Below, piece by piece: positions 1 through 10,128 of a stretch of DNA of 64,000 bases. The translations under genes were made by a program, and so were the position numbers. Positions within the stretch are counted from its first letter, which is position 1; every line of letters starts with the position of its first letter. Source of the stretch: Rugalucina vietnamica (taxonomy: Eukaryota > Mollusca > Bivalvia > Lucinida > Lucinidae). The notes below the pieces were generated by a model. The model was given only the letters and a program-made list of their open reading frames with translations. It had not been told where the DNA came from and did no database searches. The stretch is taken from NCBI GenBank assembly GCA_964017185.1, contig OZ024869.1, positions 71,952,315 to 72,016,314 on the forward strand, given 5' to 3'.

Positions 1-145
1 GTTTTCGCTACACGGATAGTACATTTCCTCCTCTACTTATATCCAAATTTTCAAGATCCTGGGTTTCTTGTGTGACTGTACAGGCTGGTTTGTGTCAGAC
101 CTGGTCGGAACCCCAAATTGTTGGTTTTGTCACGCACAGGCTCAA
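1..145 (+). mobile_element. MITE family A, right half, cut by window edge
   Basis: This matches the right half of the family-A MITE best seen at 1280-1478: the ACACGGATAGTAC block, the GGTTTGTGTC block and an end reading GCACAGGCTC. The left half lies outside the window. No coding capacity. Confidence 0.8.
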
Positions 146-303
146 ATGTTAAAAAAGATAACGCAGAAGTGGAACTGTAATTTATTTATTTATTGAAGAT
201 ATCACGCATCGATTTAACCAAGATCTAAAAAAATAAAATGAGAAATAATATCACTGTGCAAAAGCGAAATAATGTACAAGAACTTCATTACAGCTTTGTT
301 TTA

Positions 304-920
304 AGGCCGAAAAAAGCCTGTTTTCGCTAACCCGACCGACCCTGATTTTCTGTGCCGACCCTGCAGTTTTTATTGCCATTTTGAAAGAAAATAAAAAGAT
401 TTTCATTCCTACCTACCCTTGAAATTTTCAGGTAAATGGACATATGACTTAAAATAAGTCAAAACTGCAAAAATAGTATTTAAAATCACTTTATTTAGCT
501 TTCTTTATATTTTAAACCTCAGGTCTGTCATTTTCTAGTATTTGAGATGAATTGAATTGCCAAGCTACATTTCTGTTTTTGTAGGGCTAGTGATAATGGA
601 TTTTCTCGCATTATTTCATTTGCTAATCTTTAATGAAAATAATGTTTTAATAACTTGTTGGTCTTTCACTTTAGATAGGTAATTGACCCAGTTCAAAGTT
701 CAAACTCTGCACAGCTTCCTGTAATTGAAAACCAATAAATAAATGTAGATTGCAGAAGCTACATTTCCTCAAAATGAGGGAAATTCTGAGCTTGCCGGGT
801 ATATAGTATATAATCAATTTTTACCTGTTTTCAACAAATAAAAATCAGAGAAAAAAAAATAGAAAGCGACCCTGATGTTTTTTCGGCATGTTAGCGGAAA
901 CACGGCTATTTTTTTACGCC
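304..920. mobile_element. MITE family C copy
   Basis: Inverted ends of about 35 bp carry CGCTAACCCGACCGACCCTG on the left and its diverged complement (TTAGCGGAAACACGGCTA then TTTACGCC) on the right. The interior is AT-rich without an ORF. A second, interrupted copy with the same ends lies at 47247-50050. Non-autonomous DNA element; superfamily not recognised. Confidence 0.7.
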
Positions 921-1275
921 TTATCACCATTTTGAATTATAATTAAAAACTTAATTTATAGCCTTTGTATACCGATTTAATTACCCATCCACATACTAAT
1001 AGTATTGACGGATCCAATGCGGTAATCGAGCTTTGTTTATTATCATTGACAACACGGACATTGTGTCTTTTTCATGATGCTGCCTTGGACTATTAGGGAC
1101 GGGAATGATCTTCTCCATTTTCTGATCTCATCTGCTTAAAAGTCAGATGACACTTTCCCTGTGAGGGCAAGGTACTATTTAACTCCTCAGTCAATGCCCA
1201 TCCTCTGGTGTGATATTGTCTGTTTAATTCAAATTTGCACAATTATATAGTGAGTATGAAGTATCCGGCTGAGAG
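921..1275. other. Intergenic, nothing recognised
   Basis: No ORF, repeat or RNA-like structure stands out here. Confidence 0.5.
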
Positions 1276-1279
1276 ATAT

Positions 1280-1478
1280 GAGCCGCCTCATGAGAAAACC
1301 AACAATCTGCATATGCGAAAAAAAGGCGCAGATCAGCTTCGCGGTACACGGATAGTACAATTCCTCTACTTTCTAAATCCAAAATTTCCAGTCTCTAGCC
1401 ATCTTCTGTGCTTGTACAGCCCGGTTTGTGTCGGACCTGTTCGGAAACCACATTGTTAGTTTTCCCACGAGGCGGCTC
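1280..1478 (+). mobile_element. MITE family A, intact ends
   Basis: The inverted ends start GAGCCGCCTC and finish GAGGCGGCTC, each continuing into an AAAACCAACAAT-type stretch. The copy is flanked by a direct ATAT at 1276-1279 and 1479-1482, which fits a 4-bp target duplication. The central hairpin seen in other copies (GCGCAGATCAGC plus complement) is here reduced to one arm. The short ORF over it is spurious. Confidence 0.85.
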
Positions 1479-1482
1479 ATAT

Positions 1483-2960
1483 TATTGTGGAATCTTGCTT
1501 CTGAGTACTTAATATTTTATGAAATGACAGTTGAGTTGCTTATTTTCCATTTTTAAATTGTGTTTGGTAATCATAGGATTGCCTTATCTCATAAAAGCTT
1601 TCAAATCGGCACAGTTTTTGCAATTATGTGACAAGCCTACAAGGAAATCTTGAGTATTTATTGGTTATAAGAAAGTGCATCTTTTAAAAGTATAAGTAAA
1701 GCTCAAACGGCTAATAAAAATTGTGCTAAATGACATTTTCTTTTTAAATCACAACAGGGACGTTTAAAACATCCATTAAATATCTTTGCTCATACAATTA
1801 AGCCGGTTTGATTGTGCTTTCGTTTGATTCGAGGTAAAACAAAGTCTTGTCATTTGAAATGCAGACACTTCAGGATACTTCAGTATTTTTCATGGCATAA
1901 TATTCATCTATCATTGCTACTGAAAACGGTGCTCTTAACAGCCGATTGCATTATATACCCAATCCTCGACAAAATGTCAGACGTTAACATCTTAATGTAT
2001 AGCGAAATGCAAGAATTTGGGTGCTCAACGAATGTTTGGTCCATAATTTCTCCAGCTGATCAAATAATTCCAACGAGAGAGGTGCCCTGTTTCAAATGTA
2101 AATTAGTTTTATTTTTGGATGATCTTCCTTCCAGAGTCTTCGATTTTTCGATTTCCTCCTCTAAATGTCAGATGATTAAAAAAATCTTATACTAAAACCG
2201 TGTTAGCTGACTAAAAAACTTAGTTCCTTTATTTCACCAGGGACAGTAGATTTACAGGGACCTGAAATTCGGTACTGCTATTATCATTTTCCAATATATG
2301 CGTGACTTGGAGTCAGGCCATGTTTTAGAATATGCCCAATAGATATTTACATGGAGAATACGTGGTCAGTTTCTACGAACTACTCCTTCTTCTATATTGC
2401 ATTTTCATTCAAGCAAAACATGTCATCTGTTTAAGCACATATTGGGCTGTTGTTTGATGTCAAGTTTGAATATATACACCAAAAATTACACCTAAGCCAT
2501 CTGTATAAAAATGAAGAAAAATTGTTTTCTTCCAGAAGAAGTTTTTTGCCTCTTTTGTAACAGCCTTTTTATATAAAAGTATTAAATCAATCTATTTGAA
2601 TTTTATATCAAACAATACTGGGACAGTTCATCTTTAGAATGGTATATTTCTTTTTAAGTTATGTTCAGTATGCTTGTAGGAGTATTTTGTAAAACACAGG
2701 CAGTGTTTGGAATATTTTGCCTTATTTAATTGCATAGTCAATTATTGGAATTCCTGTCCAGCCCAGTCCAAGTGGCAAGACACGCATATTCTATAAAATA
2801 GGGCTAGATTCCAATCACTTGTATTATAGATCACTGATTTCACTGAGTACACAATTAGCTTTTCTCCGATCATTATCAACTTTTACTGACAGCGATGCTA
2901 CAGCCAATGAAGGTACCTGAGGCTTGGCAATCGCTATACAATATAATGGGCAGTACTGTG
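1483..2960. other. Intergenic, nothing recognised
   Basis: AT-rich DNA. A 127-codon open frame at 1812-2195 has no recognisable domain, signal peptide or splice context and was not accepted as a gene. Confidence 0.5.
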
Positions 2961-2970
2961 TCTTGCATAA

Positions 2971-3467
2971 AACCCAGGGCCAGGGGTGGTCCCATGGATG
3001 GTCTCAGGAAGTGTTTGCCCCAGTGCGGTGGTTCCATGGACAGGGCTTTTCCCAGGGGGTGTTCCTAAGGACGACGGGTGGTCTTAGGGACGAGGATGGT
3101 CCCAGGGGCGTGGGATGGTCCCAGGGGCGTGGGATGGTCCCATGGGGTGTTCCCATGCGCGGTCCCAGTGACGGGTGGGGATGTTCCCAGGGAGGTGTTC
3201 CAGGGATGAGGGATGGCCCAAGAGACGGGGATGGTCTCATGGACGGGGAAGGTCCCAGGGACGGGTGTGGTCCCACTGAGGGTTGTTCCAGAGACGAGGG
3301 GTGGCCCAAGGGACGGGGATGGTCTCATGGACGGGGAAGGTCCCAGGGACGGGTGTGGTCCCACTGAGGGTTGTTCCAGAGACGAGGGGTGGCCCAAGGG
3401 ACGGGGATGGTCTCATGGACGGGGAAGGTCTCAGGGACGGGTGTGGTCCCACTGAGGGTTGTTCCAG
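2971..3467 (+). repeat. G-rich minisatellite with 88-bp higher-order unit
   Basis: Built on a short GGTCCCAGGGACGGG-like motif. From 3251 a regular 88-bp unit repeats (starts at 3251, 3339 and 3427). The + strand is strongly G-rich with many GGG/GGGG runs. Several overlapping ORFs on both strands are by-products of the repeat. It ends about 430 bp before the start codon of the first receptor gene. Confidence 0.9.
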
Positions 3468-3899
3468 CAATTATTCTTTTAAGTGCCGGCAGCAACGGTA
3501 TACAAGAAGCAACTTACTCGCAATAACCAAAGGACAAGTAATTGTCTTTTACTTTTTAATGTGTTGCAGAACGCCATAAATATTGACCATCTAGAGAAAT
3601 GGCCAGAGTAATTTCAGTAATTGATTTCGTCTAGCACTATAAATATGAAGAAAAAGGTGGCACTAAGCTATTATACCAAAGGTGGTGTACAGAGGCGCAG
3701 TAAGTTGCTGTCTTATTATTTCCATGTTTTTTTTTTCAACAAAACTACAATGTATTCGAAATTGCATGTACTTAACAAGGTATCGTCGCTAAATAATGTG
3801 TCCCTGATTTTCGACTTTAATGGGAAGTGCATATACAACGATCATTCTTTCAATAGTTCTGTTTCATTTTTACATTTGATTCTGGTTTGGCGTTTTCAG

Positions 3900-6800
3900 A
3901 TGAGAATGATGTTCGTTTTACCAACGCTATTACTTGCGTTTGTTCCAATAAAATCGTCGAGCCCCCAGTCACCATCATTCAACGAAGGGTGGTTCCCAGT
4001 TTTGAAATACTCCCATAATACAGCATGCATTCCCAAGAATTCGAAATGTGCCCTTCAGGACCAAATAAGGTTTCCTAGGGACATCAGGAAGCGTTTTCAA
4101 GAAAGACATAAGAGGGGTATTTTTGGTCCAAAGAGATATACGAGGGGTATTTTTGATCCCCTCCCCGTGCAGCGGAACCCAGGATTTTGCTGTGGCTATT
4201 GTTCCTGTGAGACAGATTGCTTCAAGTACGGTTCCTGTTGTCTATGGATGTACGAGAGCCTATCACACGCTAGGAAAGAGTCATCTGGAAGCAAGTAAGT
4301 TTTAATATATCTGTTATCATCTAATTTTAATGGTTGAATCTGGCACCGAAAATATTAATGCCAAAGGGCGTCAGACGTCTTACAGCTATTCATTTTGTTG
4401 GTTGGGGCCGGAGGGGTTCAACTGGTAGTTTTCTTTTGCTCCGGATTTCAGTAAGTTATTTGGCGCCGAAGGATTTCCATCTTCAGACAGCTAACTGAAT
4501 CTGTGAGTCCTCGTTTTTGATTCATCATGGTTGTTATCATGATTTTTTTGTTTGTCTTGGCTAATTTATTGACTAGCTAAAAGATTCACCACGAGGACCG
4601 AACAAGATCGTTCCAAGCCGAGGCGTCTGTTGTGTTTCTGTTTGTTTTGTGTTTTGGAGTCGAATTTTTGTGCTGTTTAAACATCGTGTACGTTTTCGTA
4701 TTTTAATTAAGTTCGGGTAACTGAGTGGCCACCTATTGGGAAATATCTGCTTCCTCGGCTTACGATATGTTTTCTTAGTATATGTACCTACTTGTCAATT
4801 TAGTTTTTTCCACCTCGGTTTTTTTAATGGGATTTTTTTCTGATTGCGCCTTTTCCTGATCATTGCCTACTTGTACCCTTTTCTGTAACCATTTTTTTAT
4901 GTTAATGTTGTTTTTGATGCTGGCAAAATTGACGGGTTCTTTTTGAAAAAAAGACAAAAAGTGATGTAGAACTGAATTCCTGATACCAATCTAAGTCATT
5001 TATAATGATCATCATTTTCCTTTGTTTGTTTGTTTTAAATTGTTTCATGCTTTAGTGCTGTACTTTTGTGCTGTTTGCGCATCCAATGTACGTTTTCTTT
5101 TTTGCGTTAAGTCCGGATGACAGAGTTGTCACCTTTAGGGAAATAGCTGCTCCATTTCCTGGTTTTTGCTTACATTTACATAAACTTCATATTTCATATT
5201 GATTCATGTGCACTCAAAGTATTGAATTCAGTTTTTTTTTTTCGCAAAGGTATGGCTGCGTGAATCCAGAGTTACTCTACGGAAACCGAACTAAACCAGT
5301 GAAACCAATCTGGATGATTACAAAGTGCGACTCCGAGATACAGAACCAGACATTAAAAGAATTGTGTGAAAATCAAAACACAGATGAGAGTATCTTATCA
5401 TTAATACCAGTGACGGTTGGAACTCTGACGTACAGAAATCGGTTTTGTGCCCTCTGCAATGGCGTTTCTGATTTGGACATGCTCTTGTACAGCTGGAAGG
5501 TAGAATTTCAATGTATGACCATTCTAAAACTACCAGATGACAATCTTCTACAAACAATAAAAGAGAAACAATGTAACATTCACTACATCAAGCCAGTCCT
5601 TGTTAAAGTTGATGAGTGTAAAATTGTTCCTTACGTAACGTCAGAATGTAACGTCACCGGCAAATGGGAACAATACGACCCATTGATCGAAGCTGGCTGT
5701 CACGCTTTCATAGACCCTTTCAACTTGACTTACGCAAACGTTTTCTGCTACCTCTGTAATACTGAACGCGCGGAGCAGTCGGAGCCGATGATGTGTAAAC
5801 TTCCGGCAAATGACTACTTGTCGGACGTGACTCCGCCGTTCGTGGCCATATTGACGCTTGATGCTATCATAAGTATGACGACGGTAGACACACTAGATTG
5901 CGACAACAACTCACAGTTCAAGGATGAGAAAATGGTAAGTATTCATAATTTTAAGCACTGAATAGCATTTTAGCTAGGGAGGTGGATTAATGTTGACGAA
6001 GCGGTTGTAGGACACGCAATGTTAGGGAACCCAGAAATTAATTTCATATTGCTATCAAGGGCTTGTGAAATTTGAAAAATAATTTTGATTTAGAATGAAT
6101 CGATGGCCATTGTTCAAACACTCAAACCCTTCTTGGACCCGCATGTTACACTAGCATGACTACAATTTGTTTCCACTGCAGATGATTTGTAGAGACATCC
6201 TTTGTGCTGAAGAAAGAGAGCTTGTCGACAATGCCTGCAGAATCAGACCGTCACAAAGCGACTCTTCTTGTTATTATATGCTCATCAAAATGACTTATGT
6301 CGGGGAAGTGGATTTACTTCAAGACAAAGTTGTTGAGGATACATTGATCGACAACTTGGAATTTCGACTGGCTGATTTGATTCCAGAGTTCTATGACGAA
6401 GCTATTAAAATGGATATTTTCATAAAAAGAAATGTCATGTCACATAATCAGTCACTTGAGTATATCATTTTACGAATTCTAATTGAACCAAATAATGTCG
6501 AAGGGCATGATATACAAAATGCAACAATACACAGTATTCACGAGAAAGAAATTGATATAAACTCTGACAAGTTCGTGGCGGAGCTAGTGTTGTACAACAT
6601 AACCACACAAGGAGATGGGATATTTATAACAGTTCCAAACCAGAATAGAGCATCACCTGACATTCTATTACTATCTAAGACAAAAATGGTTGGCAACAAA
6701 AGTGACACTATCTGTTCCATTGAAAATGTCATGCCTTTCAAAAAAGTAGACATGTGTCCTCATGTTAAGGCAACTTTTGACGAAATGGCCTTTGTTCTAA

Positions 6801-7789
6801 AAGACGATGGCTTGCATGGTCCTGGGGATGTAACACTTTCCTCGTGGGAATATGCCATTCTTGGAAAAGACATTCTAATTTGTTTGGATGCTTTTGAGAT
6901 TATGTATGAGAAAATAGCAAAGCTTGCAGCTAGAAATGATCAGTCCAAAGCCACGAAGACCGACAAAGTTCATCCAAAGCACTTGCTTTCTCTTGTATGT
7001 GTCTGTTTGTCCATGACTTGTCTTCTGATAACCATAGCAATCATTTCTACATTCTCTGAGCTGCATTCTCAGCCAGGTATCAATAACATAATGCTTTGCA
7101 CATGCTTGCTTTTGACCCAGGCGTTTTACCAATTTGGCGCAGGGCAAAGTTCTCTGAAGAGTTGGGCATGCGCATTGATTGGTGGCATATGTCACTTTCT
7201 CTGGCTTTCCGTGCTGTTTTCTATGAACGCTTGTTGCATACAGATGTTCAGAATTTTCACAAGTCGCACTAAATTGAAGTCTCGATTTGAGCTTAAACTG
7301 ACTTTGAAATATCTAACCTACATAATTGGCTCCTCTTTATGCTTTGTCATTGTAAACCTTGGCGTGTCATTGGGAACCAGTAATGGAATGGCGTCAGGTT
7401 ATGGCGGGAACCTGTGTTACATAACGTCTCCCATGATGCATTTATATACCTTTGTTATCCCGTTTGCTTTAGCGATAATTGTGAACCTGGGTCTATTTGG
7501 GTTCGTCATTTTAAAAATCAACCAGTCAAGAATTGCTTCAAGAGAACTGCACGGAGAAAGAAGCTACTTTGGCGCGTACGTTCGGCTGTCGACTTTGACC
7601 GGGTTGACATGGATCTTCGGCTATTTGTACGTCTTTCTGAAGGACGAAACCTTGGAATATTTATTCATCATTTGTAACGCCAGTCAAGGGGTCTTTATCA
7701 TGGTAGCTTTTATTGTAAACAGAAGGGTATTCAACTTGGTCCGCAAACGTAGTGGCATCCAGAAAACGGAGTCCACAAACGATGGATAA
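3900..7789 (+). CDS. Secretin/adhesion-type 7TM receptor with somatomedin-B-like domain (copy 1)
   Basis: Spliced model: exons 3900-4294, 5250-5934 and 6182-7789, giving 895 residues. The start is the ATG directly after a good acceptor (TTTTCAG), so a 5'UTR exon may lie upstream. It begins a signal peptide (MRMMFVLPTLLLAFVP). Residues about 98-125 hold a CCGYCSCETDC...GSCC knot, like the core of a somatomedin B domain. A long cysteine-containing ectodomain follows. The seven helices lie at about residues 625-875 and include LTGLTWIFGYL (TM6) and NASQGVFIMVAF (TM7), hallmarks of family B/adhesion receptors. No GPS cleavage motif is visible before TM1, so it is closer to Methuselah-like than to classic adhesion receptors. 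Ligand unknown; a plasma-membrane G-protein-coupled receptor is expected. Tandem paralogue downstream with the same exon layout. Confidence 0.88.
4375..4885 (+). mobile_element. Penelope-like element tail (in receptor intron 1)
   Basis: Shares the 3' noncoding region of the element at 14700-16745: the GGTTGGGGCCGGAG block, the GATTCACCACGAGGACCGAA block, the GAGTGGCCACCTATTGGGAA block and the end TTGCCTACTTGTA. It is 5'-truncated, starting near the end of the reverse transcriptase ORF. Confidence 0.75.
5048..5170 (+). mobile_element. Penelope-like element fragment
   Basis: A diverged piece of the same 3' region (TTTTGTGCTGTTTGCGC, then a GTTGTCACCTTTAGGGAAAT stretch), a second insertion or duplication in the same intron. 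Confidence 0.6.
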
Positions 7790-8051
7790 GATTCATTACG
7801 TAGGTCTATGGTTTTGTTTTTGTTATGTGTTACATGAGTGGACCAGAGATTTATTATTGTTTTGTGTTTAGAACATACATAAAATACCTTATTTTGTTTA
7901 GATTTGAATATCATGACGCTTTTTAATTTTTATTCTTGATTGTTTATTGCAGAAATGCATACAGTAAATACCATGCATATAATCTATTGGTTCCATGGTG
8001 TGAGGATCTTTGTGGAACACATATATGCTGTAAATGCTTTCAAATTAATAA

Positions 8052-8159
8052 CCCAGCGGGCACATGACATCAGAATGACGTCATATCAAAGTCGATGCGA
8101 CGTCATGACGTCGCGTCGACTTCGATCTGACGTCATTCTGACGTCATGTGCCTGCTGGG
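8052..8159. mobile_element. Short palindromic foldback element
   Basis: Near-perfect inverted repeat whose ends read CCCAGCGGGCACATGAC and GTCATGTGCCTGCTGGG. Both arms are made of overlapping GACGTC/TGACGTCA units. No coding capacity. Confidence 0.8.
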
Positions 8160-8244
8160 AAATGACCATGAGTGATTATGTAATGAAAATCATATCATGA
8201 TAACATGTGCGTGTATAATAATTACCTACTATTATAGAAAAATT

Positions 8245-8305
8245 GTGTGTACAGGGGTTTCTTAATTTTGCTTTAAAATATATATTGTGGGTACTCGTAT
8301 CTATA
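8245..8305 (+). mobile_element. Fragment of family G palindromic repeat
   Basis: Matches the ATTGTGGGTACTCG segment shared by copies at 9088-9200, 30475-30630 and 54475-54650. Confidence 0.5.
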
Positions 8306-8385
8306 CAATTAGAAACGATTACAAATATAAGAAAAATACTGAATGTAGGGTCTTGCTTTCTTATATTAATGCGTATAATGACCTG

Positions 8386-8653
8386 GGGCCAGTTGTTCAA
8401 AATTAACAATGTCGTTAGTTAACGATTGGTTAAAATTTCAAATGGCAATATTACAAATACAATGTTACTTTTTGTTGAAAAAATGTGAGAATCCTTTGCG
8501 TGAAAAAATGTGAGAATCCTTTGCATTGCAAAGGATTCTCACATTTTTTCAACAAAAAGTAACAGTGTATTTGCTTATGTAGTCGGCATTTACTTTACAA
8601 GTTGAGGTCTTAACGATGACATTAAGCTAACGAAGTTTTGAACAACTGGGCCC
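8386..8653. mobile_element. MITE with GGGCCAGTTGTTCAAA ends
   Basis: Ends GGGCCAGTTGTTCAAAA and TTTTGAACAACTGGGCCC are inverted repeats. Inside sits a second long hairpin (about 8466-8567) whose two arms carry AAAAAATGTGAGAATCC and its complement, with one arm partly duplicated. A second family member is at 54762-54929. Confidence 0.8.
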
Positions 8654-8659
8654 TGAATT

Positions 8660-9085
8660 CCTGCTATGTGCGAGTAAAGTATCATGATCATGACCTACAT
8701 AAGGTACTGTTGCACGAACCTCAGACTCGATAGAGGTGAACGGGACTAAGACGAATCAAACATTTAAGTATACTCTGAAATACAATAGCCAAGTACTCAC
8801 AAGCCTTGTAAAATGGCAATGAAATTTTGCTAATTTCATTTTTGAAGAGCTTACTGCGACAATTACCTTTATGCATCCCCTTGGACTTCTGTGAAATACT
8901 ATAATTGTAGATAAAAGACCGGCTTTATGGTGGCGTTAAAACAATACAGTATTAATTTTGTGGAATCATTTTATGTTATGGAAATAAAGTTTGCCACTCA
9001 TCACAATAAACCGAGCAAAAATACAATGCTAATTATCAACAGAAACACGTTAACGCCATCAGGAAAACAAGTCCGTGCAATGAAT
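8660..9085. other. Intergenic, nothing recognised
   Basis: AT-rich, no ORF with recognisable content. Confidence 0.4.
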
Positions 9086-9087
9086 AC

Positions 9088-9200
9088 CCACCAAACCCCA
9101 CTTTTGTATAGTAAAACTGGGGTATGCAGGGGTATACCTATTTTTCTTATTTTTGCTCCAAAACATAAATTGTGGGTACTCGTTAGAACCGCCTGAGAGA
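9088..9200 (+). mobile_element. Family G repeat, half copy
   Basis: Carries GGGGTATACCTATTTTTC and GTGGGTACTCGTTAGAACC. The full family (see 54475) continues into the complement of this segment; here only one arm is present. Confidence 0.65.
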
Positions 9201-9462
9201 TAAATAATACTTATTGCTATCAAACGCATATTCCTACTGTTTTATCAAACCTTGGAAGAAAACATCTCGTACTCTTTCGGTTACAATCGACAATAATTTT
9301 GTTTTATAACAACAAATTATGAGGTATGTTTGCAATCTAAAGGTGAGTCAACGTAATGTGCAGTTCTTAGAGTGACACGAATCAAGGAAATTCGTCATTG
9401 AAGGCATTATAGTTCCAACTGCAGTGACGGTAAGATACATAGAGGATATTTGCTTTTTTGAG

Positions 9463-9576
9463 GTGAATACCAAATATATTTCATCGAGTGAGTTGAAAAC
9501 ATCAGAATTTTCACGAGTGCGCAGCACGAGTGAAAATTTTGATGTTTTCAACTCACGAGATGAAATGTATTTGGTG
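9463..9576. mobile_element. Perfect-hairpin MITE
   Basis: Inverted arms from ATACCAAATATATTTCATCG to CGAGATGAAATGTATTTGGT, with GTGAGTTGAAAACATC repeated as its complement. The loop is only a few bases around GTGCGCAGCAC. Confidence 0.8.
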
Positions 9577-9604
9577 ATCACTGAAAAAAGGCAAATTTTC
9601 TTTT

Positions 9605-9780
9605 TATTTTATACTTTAAACTGAAAAAAGTAGTTCCTCTTCTACAGATATAGGCTTATATCAGTCACTAGTGATTTTTGATATCAGTGAGATTTGATAT
9701 CAGTGAAATTTCGCATCAATGAAAATACCAATTTTATCAAGTTTTGATATACATTGGTTTTCACTGTAAAGTATAAAATA
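9605..9780. mobile_element. Small MITE, TATTTTATACTTTA ends
   Basis: TATTTTATACTTTAAACTG on the left and CACTGTAAAGTATAAAATA on the right form imperfect terminal inverted repeats around a GATATCAGTGA-rich core. Confidence 0.6.
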
Positions 9781-10128
9781 AATGTATTTAGAATATTGTA
9801 AATTAGTGTTATTTGGAAGTGCTGTGGTGCATGTAGTAACTGCATTTCATTGATATTTTCTTCTCTTTAACATATGATACGATGTACCGTTCTCAACCAT
9901 GTAATGAAGTAAAATAAATTAAAACATAGCTATTCATATTCAGGTTTAGTTTTTGTATTTTCTGTTTAATTTCACCATCAAACCATATTTAAAGACTTGA
10001 GATTTAGTCTTGCATGTGCACAGTGGTGTACCTTTACACAAAATTAATGCTGATAGACTTTTTAATGAATTACGCTTCTCCGTTGGGCCCCCGTTGTGTA
10101 TGCATGTCTTAAATCCGTTTCAGGCAAA

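Noticed and set aside
1812-2195. 127-codon open frame upstream of the first receptor
   Set aside because: No domain, no signal peptide, no splice or promoter context; length is within chance expectation for this much noncoding DNA.
2924-3579. Several overlapping Gly/Pro-rich open frames on both strands
   Set aside because: They come from the 88-bp minisatellite; frames stay open on both strands because the unit lacks stops.
3621-3899. Upstream in-frame ATG for receptor 1
   Set aside because: The extension has a low-complexity, non-signal start. A strong acceptor (TTTTCAG) sits right before the ATG at 3900, which opens a good signal peptide and matches the layout of receptor 2.
9424-9624. 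Pair of opposite-strand open frames
   Set aside because: Both arise from the perfect-hairpin MITE at 9463-9576.
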